Shown here: piece by piece, positions 1-5,338 of the stretch
Layout of the letters: each line of letters starts with the position of its first letter
How positions within the stretch are numbered: the stretch's first letter is position 1
DNA from: Microbacteriaceae bacterium
GTDB taxonomy: Bacteria; Actinomycetota; Actinomycetes; Actinomycetales; Microbacteriaceae
Direction: 5' to 3'
Assembly (NCBI GenBank): GCA_003454135.1
Contig: DMKW01000242.1
Location: 36,825-42,162, forward strand
Length of the DNA stretch: 5,338 nt
Translations under genes and position numbers: made by a program
The notes under the pieces: model-generated
The model's database searches: none
Told to the model about the DNA's origin: nothing
Seen by the model: only the letters and a program-made list of their open reading frames with translations

Positions 1-1019
1 GTGTCGCCGAGCGCGACCGAGGCGCGGGCGAGGGCGGCAGGCATCTGCGACGACCACGCATGCCACATGCTCCGCGACTGCGCCCACGGCAGGATGGCGC
101 CGTACGGCCAGGTCTGGGAGTCGCCGGCGCCCATGGCCGCAATGCCCTGCGACAGTTTCGAGAGCGCCGAACGCGCGCTCGCGTCCCGCGGCACCGCCGT
201 CGAATAGGCGGAGAGGCCGAGCACGGCTTCGGCCGAGGCATCCGCCCCGTCGGCGATGAGCCAGGCCGGCACTTTCACGCCGTCTGCGACGTCGAACTGG
301 CCGAACTTGCCGAGCACCTCGCGGTCGAGAGCCGCCACGCCGAGATGCAGTCGCTGCTGCAGGAACGACGCGAAGGCCGGGTCGCTCGAGGCGAAGTCCG
401 CGTACCCCTCGCCGAATGCCCACAGGCTGCGAGCGAGCCAGTAGCTGTCGCCACTGTCCGACGGATTGGGGAGCTCGACCGGGGTCGGGCTCGGGTTGAG
501 GGTTCCGTCCGGCTGCATCCACAGCACGACGTTGCCGGCGTTCGGCCCGCTCGAGGTCTGCAGATAGGCGAGGGATCGCAGGAGCTCGTACGCCGATCTC
601 TTGCTCGACTCGGCTCCCGTCTGCTTCCAGTGCCGCAGATAGACGACGGCAGCCCTGGAGATGTCGTCGGCGTTGTACGCGCCCTGGCCCCAGTGCCCGG
701 TGGCCGGGTCGAGCGGACCGCCTCCGACTCGTGCGAACGTGCCGCCGTCACGCGGGTCGGCATACGTCCAGGGCATCGTGAGGTTCGGTTGGTCGGCGAG
801 CTTGTAGGTCGTGTGCCCGTCGATCGCTGCCGGGGCGGCGGTGTCGAGCAGGAAGTCGAGGTGCGCGAGGTTGACGAGCGGGGCCCTGTCCACAACGGCT
901 GGCGCGGGTGCCGATGTGTTCGGCGAGGCCGTCGCCGGCGACGCGCTGAGAGCGAGACCGCCCGTCACGGCGATGGAGGTGAGCACGGCGACCAGGCGCC
1001 GCGATGTCAGGTTCTTCAT
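1..1019 (-). CDS. Secreted alpha/alpha-toroid (six-hairpin glycosidase-like) protein, C-terminus cut by window edge
   Basis: An open frame of 339 codons starts at the ATG at 1019..1017 and leaves the window at base 1 without a stop, so the protein is partial. Residues 1-31 look like a Sec signal peptide: Lys2 and Arg7-Arg8, a hydrophobic stretch at about 9-26, and an AxA cleavage site Ala29-Thr-Ala31. The mature part is rich in Trp, Tyr, Ala and Leu helices with repeated helical-hairpin spacing. Landmarks are YNADDISRAAVVYLRHW (115-131), DSYWLARSLWAFGEGY (191-206), ADGADASAEAVLGLSAY (256-272) and a Trp-rich segment at 304-322. This pattern is typical of (alpha/alpha)6-barrel glycosidases and lyases. 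The acidic pairs Asp118-Asp119 and Asp257/Asp260/Glu264 are candidate active-site residues, by inference only. The start is supported by an AAAGGA ribosome site 8 bases upstream. It sits downstream of a sugar importer and a GH130 gene on the same strand, which supports a role in glycan breakdown outside the cell. I cannot name its family; a non-catalytic toroid protein remains possible. Confidence 0.85.
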   Translation of the reverse strand, partial: MKNLTSRRLVAVLTSIAVTGGLALSASPATASPNTSAPAPAVVDRAPLVNLAHLDFLLDTAAPAAIDGHTTYKLADQPNLTMPWTYADPRDGGTFARVGGGPLDPATGHWGQGAYNADDISRAAVVYLRHWKQTGAESSKRSAYELLRSLAYLQTSSGPNAGNVVLWMQPDGTLNPSPTPVELPNPSDSGDSYWLARSLWAFGEGYADFASSDPAFASFLQQRLHLGVAALDREVLGKFGQFDVADGVKVPAWLIADGADASAEAVLGLSAYSTAVPRDASARSALSKLSQGIAAMGAGDSQTWPYGAILPWAQSRSMWHAWSSQMPAALARASVALGD

Positions 1020-1027
1020 TGAATCTG

Positions 1028-1033
1028 TCCTTT
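1028..1033 (-). promoter_or_regulatory. Ribosome binding site of the secreted toroid protein
   Basis: AAAGGA on the minus strand lies 8 bases before the ATG at 1019. It fixes the start of the exported protein. It also shows that this gene is translated independently of the GH130 gene, whose stop lies more than 150 bases upstream. Confidence 0.7.
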
Positions 1034-1084
1034 GTTTGGGGCTTCGGTCGCCGCGGCGGGTCAAGGATCGATTGCCACGGCTCT

Positions 1085-1144
1085 TGTGCCCGTTTGTCGC
1101 TGTGGTGCCCGGTCGACCGGGCACCACAGCGACAAACGGGCACA
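1085..1144. repeat. Perfect 60-bp palindrome without spacer
   Basis: Bases 1085-1114 are the exact reverse complement of bases 1115-1144, centred on GTCGAC. Every one of the 30 pairs matches, and the match stops sharply at 1084/1145. As RNA from either strand it would form a stem of about 28 bp closed by a UCGA tetraloop, with roughly two-thirds G+C in the arm. Each arm contains GTGCCCG twice (1086-1092 and 1105-1111, with mirrored copies in the other arm). Neither strand has a T-run after the stem, so it is not a textbook intrinsic terminator. Given its place between two same-strand genes it could still stop or attenuate transcription, protect the 3' end of the operon message, or be a dispersed REP/MITE-like palindromic repeat. 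Confidence 0.95.
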
Positions 1145-1147
1145 CTT

Positions 1148-1164
1148 ACGCCGAACTTCGGCGT
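1148..1164 (-). terminator. Short hairpin just after the GH130 stop, possible terminator
   Basis: ACGCCG (1148-1153) pairs with CGGCGT (1159-1164) around AACTT. Two further A-T pairs could reduce the loop to one base on paper. It starts 8 bases past the TAG stop of the GH130 gene, the usual place for a terminator. The minus strand continues with only AAG before the large palindrome, so there is no U-tract. U-tract-poor terminators are known in actinobacteria, and this hairpin may act together with the palindrome. Confidence 0.4.
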
Positions 1165-1172
1165 GCGAGCGC

Positions 1173-2240
1173 CTACACCTTGTCGATCCGGGCGACACCG
1201 ATCTTCGAATCGGCCATGCCGTAGAAGACGAACTTCTGCCCGTCGATCTCCTCGATCGCGGTCGGGAAGACCACATTGGGCACGATTCCGCTGCGCTCGT
1301 CGTCGGTCTCCGGCGACAGGAGGGGCTCCGTCGTGCGAGCGATCACACGCGTCGGGTCGTTCGCGTCGAGGATCATTCCCCCGGCGGCGTAGTTCACCTT
1401 CTGCTGCTGCGAGAACGCGTTGTCGATAACCCCGGTGACCCCGTGGTAGAGCACGAGCCATCCCTCCTCCACGCGCACGGGCGGCGGACCCCCGCCGATC
1501 TTGAGCTCTTCGAACGGCGCCTCGGGTGCGGCGAGCAGCCGGTGGCCGCGCCAGTTCACAATGGAACGGATGTCGGCGAGCACCTCAGAGACCGGCACGA
1601 AGCTGATCCAGATGCTCTGCCTCGCATCCTCGATGCCGGCCGGCAGCCGAACGCCCTCACCGGGGCGCACCTCGCCGAGGTCCCACATGGGGCGATGGAG
1701 CACCGCGAAGCTCTCCACGCCATCCGGGGCCGTGACCGGCTCGGGGAAGAACACCGTGTCCTTGTTGTGGAACATGTTGAGGTCGATGTCCAGCGCGTCG
1801 TCGTATGCGAACAGCGCGGGTCCCAGGCGCCTCCACTCCCGCAGGTCGGTGGAGGTCGCGATGGCGGTGCGCGGCCCGAGGGGACCGAACGCCACGTAGG
1901 TCATGACGTGCAGGCCGAGCCGCGGGATGAAGGTGACGCGAGGGTCTTCGACTCCCGAGTTGTTCGCTCCGCGCTCCCAGGTCCGATCCGGTTCGAGCAC
2001 GATGCCCTCGCGCTCGACTCCGACCGGCACGCCGTTTTCGATCACCACGGCGGCAAGTCCCACCCGGCTCACGTTCCCGGTGGCGACGAGACGGGGCAGC
2101 AGGTAGAGCCTGCCATCCGGGCCGTGGCCGGTCGCGGGGTTGAGCACCCCCTCGGCCTCGAGCGAATTGCCTTCTTCCGGCGTCATGATGACGCCCGCTC
2201 GAGTGAGGGAGTAGGGGAACTGTACTGCTGGGGAAACCAT
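1173..2240 (-). CDS. Glycoside hydrolase family 130 protein, probable beta-mannoside phosphorylase
   Basis: This 355-residue protein has no signal peptide and should be cytosolic. Its length and motif order fit the single five-bladed beta-propeller GH130 domain. Visible motifs are GVLNPA (31-36), EDPR (98-101), HNKD (158-161), HRP (182-184), KIGGGPPP (247-254) followed by WLVLYHGV (261-268), and PNVVFPT (321-327). Asp99 of EDPR is the likely general acid by family analogy. Arg183, Arg256 and His266 sit where phosphorylase members carry basic phosphate-contacting residues, which favours phosphorolysis over hydrolysis (inference from remembered family patterns). Known members cleave beta-1,4- or beta-1,2-mannosides, releasing mannose 1-phosphate; the exact linkage cannot be read here. 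The ATG at 2240 is chosen because it lies 2 bases after the upstream permease stop, with GAAAGG 6 bases before it; the frame stays open further upstream but would overlap the permease. It ends with TAG at 1173-1175. Its place in a sugar-importer operon suggests the imported sugar is its substrate. Confidence 0.9.
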   Translation of the reverse strand: MVSPAVQFPYSLTRAGVIMTPEEGNSLEAEGVLNPATGHGPDGRLYLLPRLVATGNVSRVGLAAVVIENGVPVGVEREGIVLEPDRTWERGANNSGVEDPRVTFIPRLGLHVMTYVAFGPLGPRTAIATSTDLREWRRLGPALFAYDDALDIDLNMFHNKDTVFFPEPVTAPDGVESFAVLHRPMWDLGEVRPGEGVRLPAGIEDARQSIWISFVPVSEVLADIRSIVNWRGHRLLAAPEAPFEELKIGGGPPPVRVEEGWLVLYHGVTGVIDNAFSQQQKVNYAAGGMILDANDPTRVIARTTEPLLSPETDDERSGIVPNVVFPTAIEEIDGQKFVFYGMADSKIGVARIDKV

Positions 2241-2242
2241 GG

Positions 2243-3091
2243 TCAACCTTTCACGCCTGAACCGATGTTGGTGGAGATGAAGTAGCGCTGGAACACGATG
2301 AACAAGACGACTACCGGTGCTGCAAGCACGGCGGCACCCGCGAGGGTTGCGCCGAACGGATTGGACGCCGTCGCCGCGACGTTGGAGATGTAGTTGGCGA
2401 GCGAGACGGCGAGGGGTTGCAGGCTCGCGTCCTTGGTGATGAGGAAGGGCCAGAGAAACTCGTTCCACGGTCCGATGAACGTAAGCAGCACGACCGTGAT
2501 GATCGCCGGCCGCACGAGTGGGATGGCGATGCGCCACAGGATTTTGATCTCGCTCGCCCCGTCGATCCTCGCCGCCTCGAACAGCTCCTTGGGGAGCTGA
2601 AGGAAGTACTGGCGGAAGATGATCACGGCCGTCGAATTGATCGCGAACGGCAGGATCATGCCGAGGTAGCTGTCCGAGAGTCCGTAGTCACGCGCGATGA
2701 GCACGTAGAGCGGAATGATGAGCAGCTGGAACGGCACGACCTGCACGAGCAGCGCGAGTGCGAACGTGACGCCCCTGCCCTTCCACTGCAGCTGGGCGAG
2801 CGCGTAGCCGACGAGCAGCCCGAGCGTCATCGTGCCGAGCAGCACCCCGCCGGTGAAGATGCCCGAGTTGAGGAGGCCGCGGAACAGGTCGATGCGTGAG
2901 TTGATGTCGAAGTAGTTCTGCCCGGTGAGGTTCGCCGGGTTGGGGAATGCACCGGCGACGGAGGGGTCGGGCTTCGCCTGCAGGGAGCCGATGATCATGT
3001 AGTAGAACGGGAACAGGAACACGATCGCGCCCAGGAAGAGCACGATGTACCTCAGGGCGTTCTGGCCTCGAGACATGGGCTTGGTGGACAT
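2243..3091 (-). CDS. Carbohydrate ABC transporter permease, MalG-like
   Basis: This 282-residue inner-membrane protein is the usual size of the smaller permease of CUT1-type sugar importers. Hydrophobic segments lie at about 14-35, 77-100, 107-132, 142-161, 195-217 and 250-270, giving six membrane spans. The EAA loop that docks on the ATPase is well preserved: EAARIDGAS at 172-180, continuing to IPLVRPA at 190-196. The family-typical WNEFLWPFLI follows at 209-218. The ATG at 3091 shares one base with the TGA stop of the upstream permease (TGATG) and has a strong AGGAGG ribosome site inside the end of that gene. The same frame is open well upstream, to about 4099, but that part only shadows the other permease. 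It should form a heterodimeric channel with that permease. The TGA stop is at 2243-2245, 2 bases before the GH130 start. The transported sugar cannot be read from permease sequence. Confidence 0.95.
   Translation of the reverse strand: MSTKPMSRGQNALRYIVLFLGAIVFLFPFYYMIIGSLQAKPDPSVAGAFPNPANLTGQNYFDINSRIDLFRGLLNSGIFTGGVLLGTMTLGLLVGYALAQLQWKGRGVTFALALLVQVVPFQLLIIPLYVLIARDYGLSDSYLGMILPFAINSTAVIIFRQYFLQLPKELFEAARIDGASEIKILWRIAIPLVRPAIITVVLLTFIGPWNEFLWPFLITKDASLQPLAVSLANYISNVAATASNPFGATLAGAAVLAAPVVVLFIVFQRYFISTNIGSGVKG
2247..2252 (-). promoter_or_regulatory. Ribosome binding site of the GH130 gene, inside the permease C-terminus
   Basis: GAAAGG on the minus strand lies within the last codons of the second permease (Val-Lys-Gly), 6 bases before the GH130 ATG. 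It decides the GH130 start and implies coupled translation with the permease. Confidence 0.65.
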
Positions 3092-4053
3092 CAGTCCCTC
3101 CCTCCTGCGAAACGGTTCTGAAGCCAGGCGATGCCGAGCACGAGGATCACGAGCACGACCCCGATGGCCGCCGCGACATCCGGTTGTCCCTGCTGGAGTC
3201 CGCGCTGGTACATGATGAGCACGGGCGAGGCCGATGCCCCGTCTGGACCCCCTCCGCCGGTCAACAGGTATGGCTCGGTGAAGAGATTGGCGCCGGTGAC
3301 TGTCGAGACGAGCAGCACGAGCACGGTCGCCGTGCGCACGCCGGGCACCGTCACCGAGAAGAAGCTGCGGATGGCACCGGCCCCGTCCGTCGACGCGGAT
3401 TCGTAGAGCTCCTTGGGCACCGACTGCAGCGCCGCGAGGTAGAGGAGGATGTAGAACCCGAGCTGCTTCCAGGTGACGAAGAGCGCGATGCTCGGCATCG
3501 CCAGTTGCTCGTTGATCAGCCAGGACGGGCTGGGCGCGAGCGGACCGAGGATCTTGTTGATGAGGCCGCTGCCGTTGAAGAGGAAGAGCCACACGGCCAC
3601 GATCGCGACGCTCGCGGTGACGTACGGCACGTAGTAGCTCACCCGCAGGAACCCCTTGAGGCGCGTGACCTTGTTGAGCCCAGTCGCGAGCAGCAGGGAA
3701 AGCACGACGGTAAGGGGAACGTTGATAGCTAAGAAGATGCCGACGTTGCCGAAGGAGCGGATGACGGCCGGGTCGGTGAGCGCCGTGATGAAGTTGGCGA
3801 AGCCCACGAACGGCCGGGAGACCTGGGCGCCTGGCGCCGTGAAGTAGAAGTCGTGGAACGAGATCCACACCGAATACCCGAGCGGATACGCGAAGACGAG
3901 GATGACGAAGACGAGGTATGGGGCGCTGAACAGCAGCCCGAGCGGGTTGCGGCCCAGGGGGCGCCTCCGCCGACGGGAAGTCCCGCCGGCGGGGGCGGAT
4001 TGTCGTGCCCGGGGCGGCGGTGAGGCCGCCCCGGTCGTCACGATTTCGGTCAT
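3091..4053 (-). CDS. Carbohydrate ABC transporter permease, MalF-like
   Basis: This 320-residue inner-membrane protein is the usual partner size for the larger CUT1 permease. Residues 1-35 are a polar Pro/Ala/Arg-rich tail with five arginines at 27-31, expected to stay in the cytoplasm. Hydrophobic segments follow at about 38-64, 101-124, 139-160, 186-209, 240-262 and 292-311. Family-like landmarks are VGFANF (83-88), YVPYVTASVA (141-150) and the EAA-type loop at 218-240. That loop reads ESASTDGA rather than EAA-x3-DGA; the acidic first residue, Asp-Gly and the following VPG are kept, so it should still contact the ATPase. The ATG at 4053 lies 2 bases after the stop of the binding-protein gene. 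No clear Shine-Dalgarno is visible in front of it, so translation probably depends on ribosomes finishing the upstream gene. A GTG at residue 5 is an alternative start but is no better supported. Confidence 0.95.
   Translation of the reverse strand: MTEIVTTGAASPPPRARQSAPAGGTSRRRRRPLGRNPLGLLFSAPYLVFVILVFAYPLGYSVWISFHDFYFTAPGAQVSRPFVGFANFITALTDPAVIRSFGNVGIFLAINVPLTVVLSLLLATGLNKVTRLKGFLRVSYYVPYVTASVAIVAVWLFLFNGSGLINKILGPLAPSPSWLINEQLAMPSIALFVTWKQLGFYILLYLAALQSVPKELYESASTDGAGAIRSFFSVTVPGVRTATVLVLLVSTVTGANLFTEPYLLTGGGGPDGASASPVLIMYQRGLQQGQPDVAAAIGVVLVILVLGIAWLQNRFAGGRD
3096..3106 (-). promoter_or_regulatory. Strong ribosome binding site of the MalG-like permease
   Basis: A purine-rich run, AGGAGGGAGGG on the minus strand, lies 4 to 9 bases before the ATG at 3091 and within the last codons of the upstream permease. 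It is the best Shine-Dalgarno match in the window, suggesting strong re-initiation at the overlapping TGATG. Confidence 0.75.
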
Positions 4054-4055
4054 CG

Positions 4056-5336
4056 CTACGGCTGCTTCGCGATCTTGTCGATCTTGGCAGCAGCGTCATC
4101 GAGGGCCTTGTGCACGTCGCCCTTGCCGAAGATCACGGCGCTCGTCCAGGCATCCCTGAACACCTGCAGCATTTCGACCGTGTTCGGCCCCGGCGGCACC
4201 TCGACGGTGCGAGACGCCTGGTCGCCGAACGCCGCGTAGGCGGGGTTCTTGGCGAAGTAGTCCGGGTAGGTGTTCTGCAGGTTGGCTCGCAGCGGCATCT
4301 GCCCGGTCAACTCGAGGAGCTTACCGTCTTGCGCCTTGCTCGTCGAGAACTTGAGCACGTCCCACGCCGTCGACTGGTTCTTGCAGGCCGAGTAGAGACC
4401 GATGTTCTTCGCGTCGCTGAAGGTCCAGGTCTTGTTCGCCGGCGTGCCGTCCTTGGTCGGCACTGGCACCGATCCCCACTTCACGCCTTTGTAGACGGAG
4501 ATGGCCCACGGCCCGACGATCGCCATGGCCGCCTTGCCGTCCGCGAACGCGTCGCCAGTGTAGGCCTCCTGCCCGGCGAGCTTGTCCTTGTACAGCGTCG
4601 CCCAGAAGTCGGCGACGTCGTAGCCGGCCTGGCTAGCGAACGTGGACTTGTTGTCCTTGACGATCTGCTTGCCGTTCGTCTCCGCCGCGTACAGCGGGTA
4701 GAAGTCGAACTGCGACTGGAAGAACTCGCTCGTCGGCGCCGGCAGGATGGCGTTGGGCGCCACTCCGGATTCGACGAGCTTCTTCGACGTGGCGATGAAG
4801 TCGGCATAGGTGGAGAGCTGCGGGTTCTCCGGGTCGAGGCCGGCCTTGGCGAAGAGCTCCTTGTTGTAGAAGATCTCGACGGGGTTCGACTTCCACGGCA
4901 TCTGGAAGTAGTCGCCCTTCGTGTTCTGGTACTGCTTGGCGACGTCGCCGCTGCGCGCCTCGATGTACGACGCGCCATCCTTGATGGCCGAGAGGTCGAC
5001 GAGGCCGCCCTGCTTTTCGAACTGCCCGACGGCGGATGGGGCCGTGTTGTAGATGAGGCACGGAGCGTTGCCCGCCGTGATGGCGGCACCGATCACTTCT
5101 TCGCTGCTCTTGCCGGCCGGGATCTCCTGGCCCTTGACCTGCTCGCTGGGATGCTTGGCGTTCCAGGCCGCCACCATCTGCTTGCCCCAGACAACCTCTT
5201 GCTCGTTGTTGGAGTACCAGATGGTGATGGGCCCGCGCTTGCCCGTCGAGTTTGTCGCCGCTCCGCCGCTGCACGCGGTGAGGGCGAGGGCGGCGGCCAG
5301 AAGCACGGATGCTCCGATGACTGTTCGTCTCTGCAC
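4056..5336 (-). CDS. Extracellular solute-binding lipoprotein of a carbohydrate ABC importer (family 1, MalE/UgpB-like)
   Basis: The visible protein has 426 residues, the normal size for this family. The N-terminus has Arg3-Arg4, a hydrophobic stretch to about residue 19, and a lipobox LTAC with Cys22 as the lipidation site, so it should be anchored outside the cytoplasmic membrane. The mature domain opens with a first beta-strand ITIWYSNNEQE (37-47) and has the hinge and cleft signatures FYNKELFAKAGLDP (156-169) and GDAFADGKAAMAIVGPWAI (261-279). Aromatic residues such as Trp148, Phe212/Tyr213 and Trp277 are candidate sugar-stacking positions. Cys93 and Cys318 are the only other cysteines and could form a disulfide. 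The first visible start is a GTG at 5336, only two bases from the window edge, so the true start and its ribosome site may lie a few codons upstream. It delivers the sugar to the two permeases encoded next; a mannose-containing oligosaccharide is a guess from the GH130 neighbour. Confidence 0.93.
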   Translation of the reverse strand: MQRRTVIGASVLLAAALALTACSGGAATNSTGKRGPITIWYSNNEQEVVWGKQMVAAWNAKHPSEQVKGQEIPAGKSSEEVIGAAITAGNAPCLIYNTAPSAVGQFEKQGGLVDLSAIKDGASYIEARSGDVAKQYQNTKGDYFQMPWKSNPVEIFYNKELFAKAGLDPENPQLSTYADFIATSKKLVESGVAPNAILPAPTSEFFQSQFDFYPLYAAETNGKQIVKDNKSTFASQAGYDVADFWATLYKDKLAGQEAYTGDAFADGKAAMAIVGPWAISVYKGVKWGSVPVPTKDGTPANKTWTFSDAKNIGLYSACKNQSTAWDVLKFSTSKAQDGKLLELTGQMPLRANLQNTYPDYFAKNPAYAAFGDQASRTVEVPPGPNTVEMLQVFRDAWTSAVIFGKGDVHKALDDAAAKIDKIAKQP

Positions 5337-5338
5337 AG

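Larger units (their letters stand above)
1020..1172. other. Intergenic region between the GH130 gene and the secreted-protein gene
   Basis: This is the only non-coding gap larger than 2 bases in the window. From the GH130 stop leftwards it contains a short hairpin, the 60-bp palindrome, and about 65 bases that include the ribosome site of the next gene. A minus-strand TTGACC at 1064..1059 resembles a -35 box, but no TANNNT-like -10 box follows at normal spacing, so no promoter is called. A 10-bp GC-only palindrome (CGCCGCGGCG) lies at 1049..1058; it is short enough to be chance in DNA this GC-rich. Confidence 0.8.

Noticed and set aside
275..895. Minus-strand open frame (206 codons) rich in Ser, Thr and Arg
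   Set aside because: It lies in another frame inside the secreted-protein gene and shows the biased composition typical of a frame-shifted reading of GC-rich coding DNA.
60..1022. Plus-strand open frame (320 codons) opposite the secreted-protein gene
   Set aside because: Arg/Gly/Val-rich with no domain signal. The minus-strand frame has a signal peptide, a ribosome site and a coherent protein.
1059..1064. TTGACC as a -35 box for the secreted-protein gene
   Set aside because: No acceptable -10 box lies 16 to 19 bases downstream; the region is GC-rich then CCAAAC. A promoter may exist but cannot be supported here.
1085..1144. Palindrome as a CRISPR repeat, phage attachment site or LacI-type operator
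   Set aside because: There is one copy with no spacers, no integrase or tRNA nearby, and it is far longer than sugar-repressor operators. It also sits after, not before, the importer operon.
2241..2246. TTGACC just before the GH130 ATG as a promoter element
   Set aside because: It is formed by the permease TGA stop and the 2-base gap, and is too close to the start codon to act as a -35 box.
1032..2285. Long plus-strand open frame (417 codons) opposite the GH130 gene
   Set aside because: Its translation is low-complexity, rich in Arg, His, Glu and Val with no recognisable motif. It is the antisense shadow of a clear GH130 gene in GC-rich DNA, where long spurious frames are common.
3092..4099. 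Upstream extension of the MalG-like permease frame, giving a 618-residue fusion-like protein
   Set aside because: The upstream part is an Arg/Pro-rich shadow of the MalF-like permease. The real start at 3091 has a strong ribosome site and a normal family N-terminus.

Overview
The window is high-GC DNA with strong G/C preference at third codon positions. It carries Sec-type and lipoprotein-type exported proteins, good GGAGG-like ribosome sites at some genes, and close-packed genes. This fits an actinobacterium, and I would guess a Microbacteriaceae-like soil or plant-associated organism. That placement comes from composition and protein style, not from any marker gene.

All five protein genes lie on the minus strand, so the locus reads from the right edge to the left. 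First comes a carbohydrate ABC importer: a lipoprotein solute-binding protein (5336..4056), then two inner-membrane permeases (4053..3091 and 3091..2243). Next is a cytosolic glycoside hydrolase family 130 enzyme (2240..1173), probably a beta-mannoside phosphorylase. The four genes are separated by 2, -1 and 2 bases, so they are almost certainly one translationally coupled operon. No ATPase gene is present in the window. Importers of this class in actinobacteria commonly borrow a shared MsiK-type ATPase encoded elsewhere.

A 153-base intergenic stretch (1020..1172) follows. It holds a small hairpin just after the GH130 stop and then a perfect 60-bp palindrome with no spacer (1085..1144), the most striking non-coding feature here. 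Beyond it, starting at 1019 with its own ribosome site, is a secreted protein that runs off the left edge. It is helix-rich and resembles the alpha/alpha-toroid (six-hairpin) glycosidase fold, but I cannot assign it to a family.

Working model (inference): the secreted protein may trim or bind a polysaccharide or glycan outside the cell, the importer brings in a short oligosaccharide, and the GH130 enzyme splits it with phosphate inside the cell, giving a sugar 1-phosphate. A mannose-containing oligosaccharide is the best guess because GH130 enzymes act mainly on beta-mannosides. No transcriptional regulator, RNA gene, CRISPR array, transposase or phage gene is visible.
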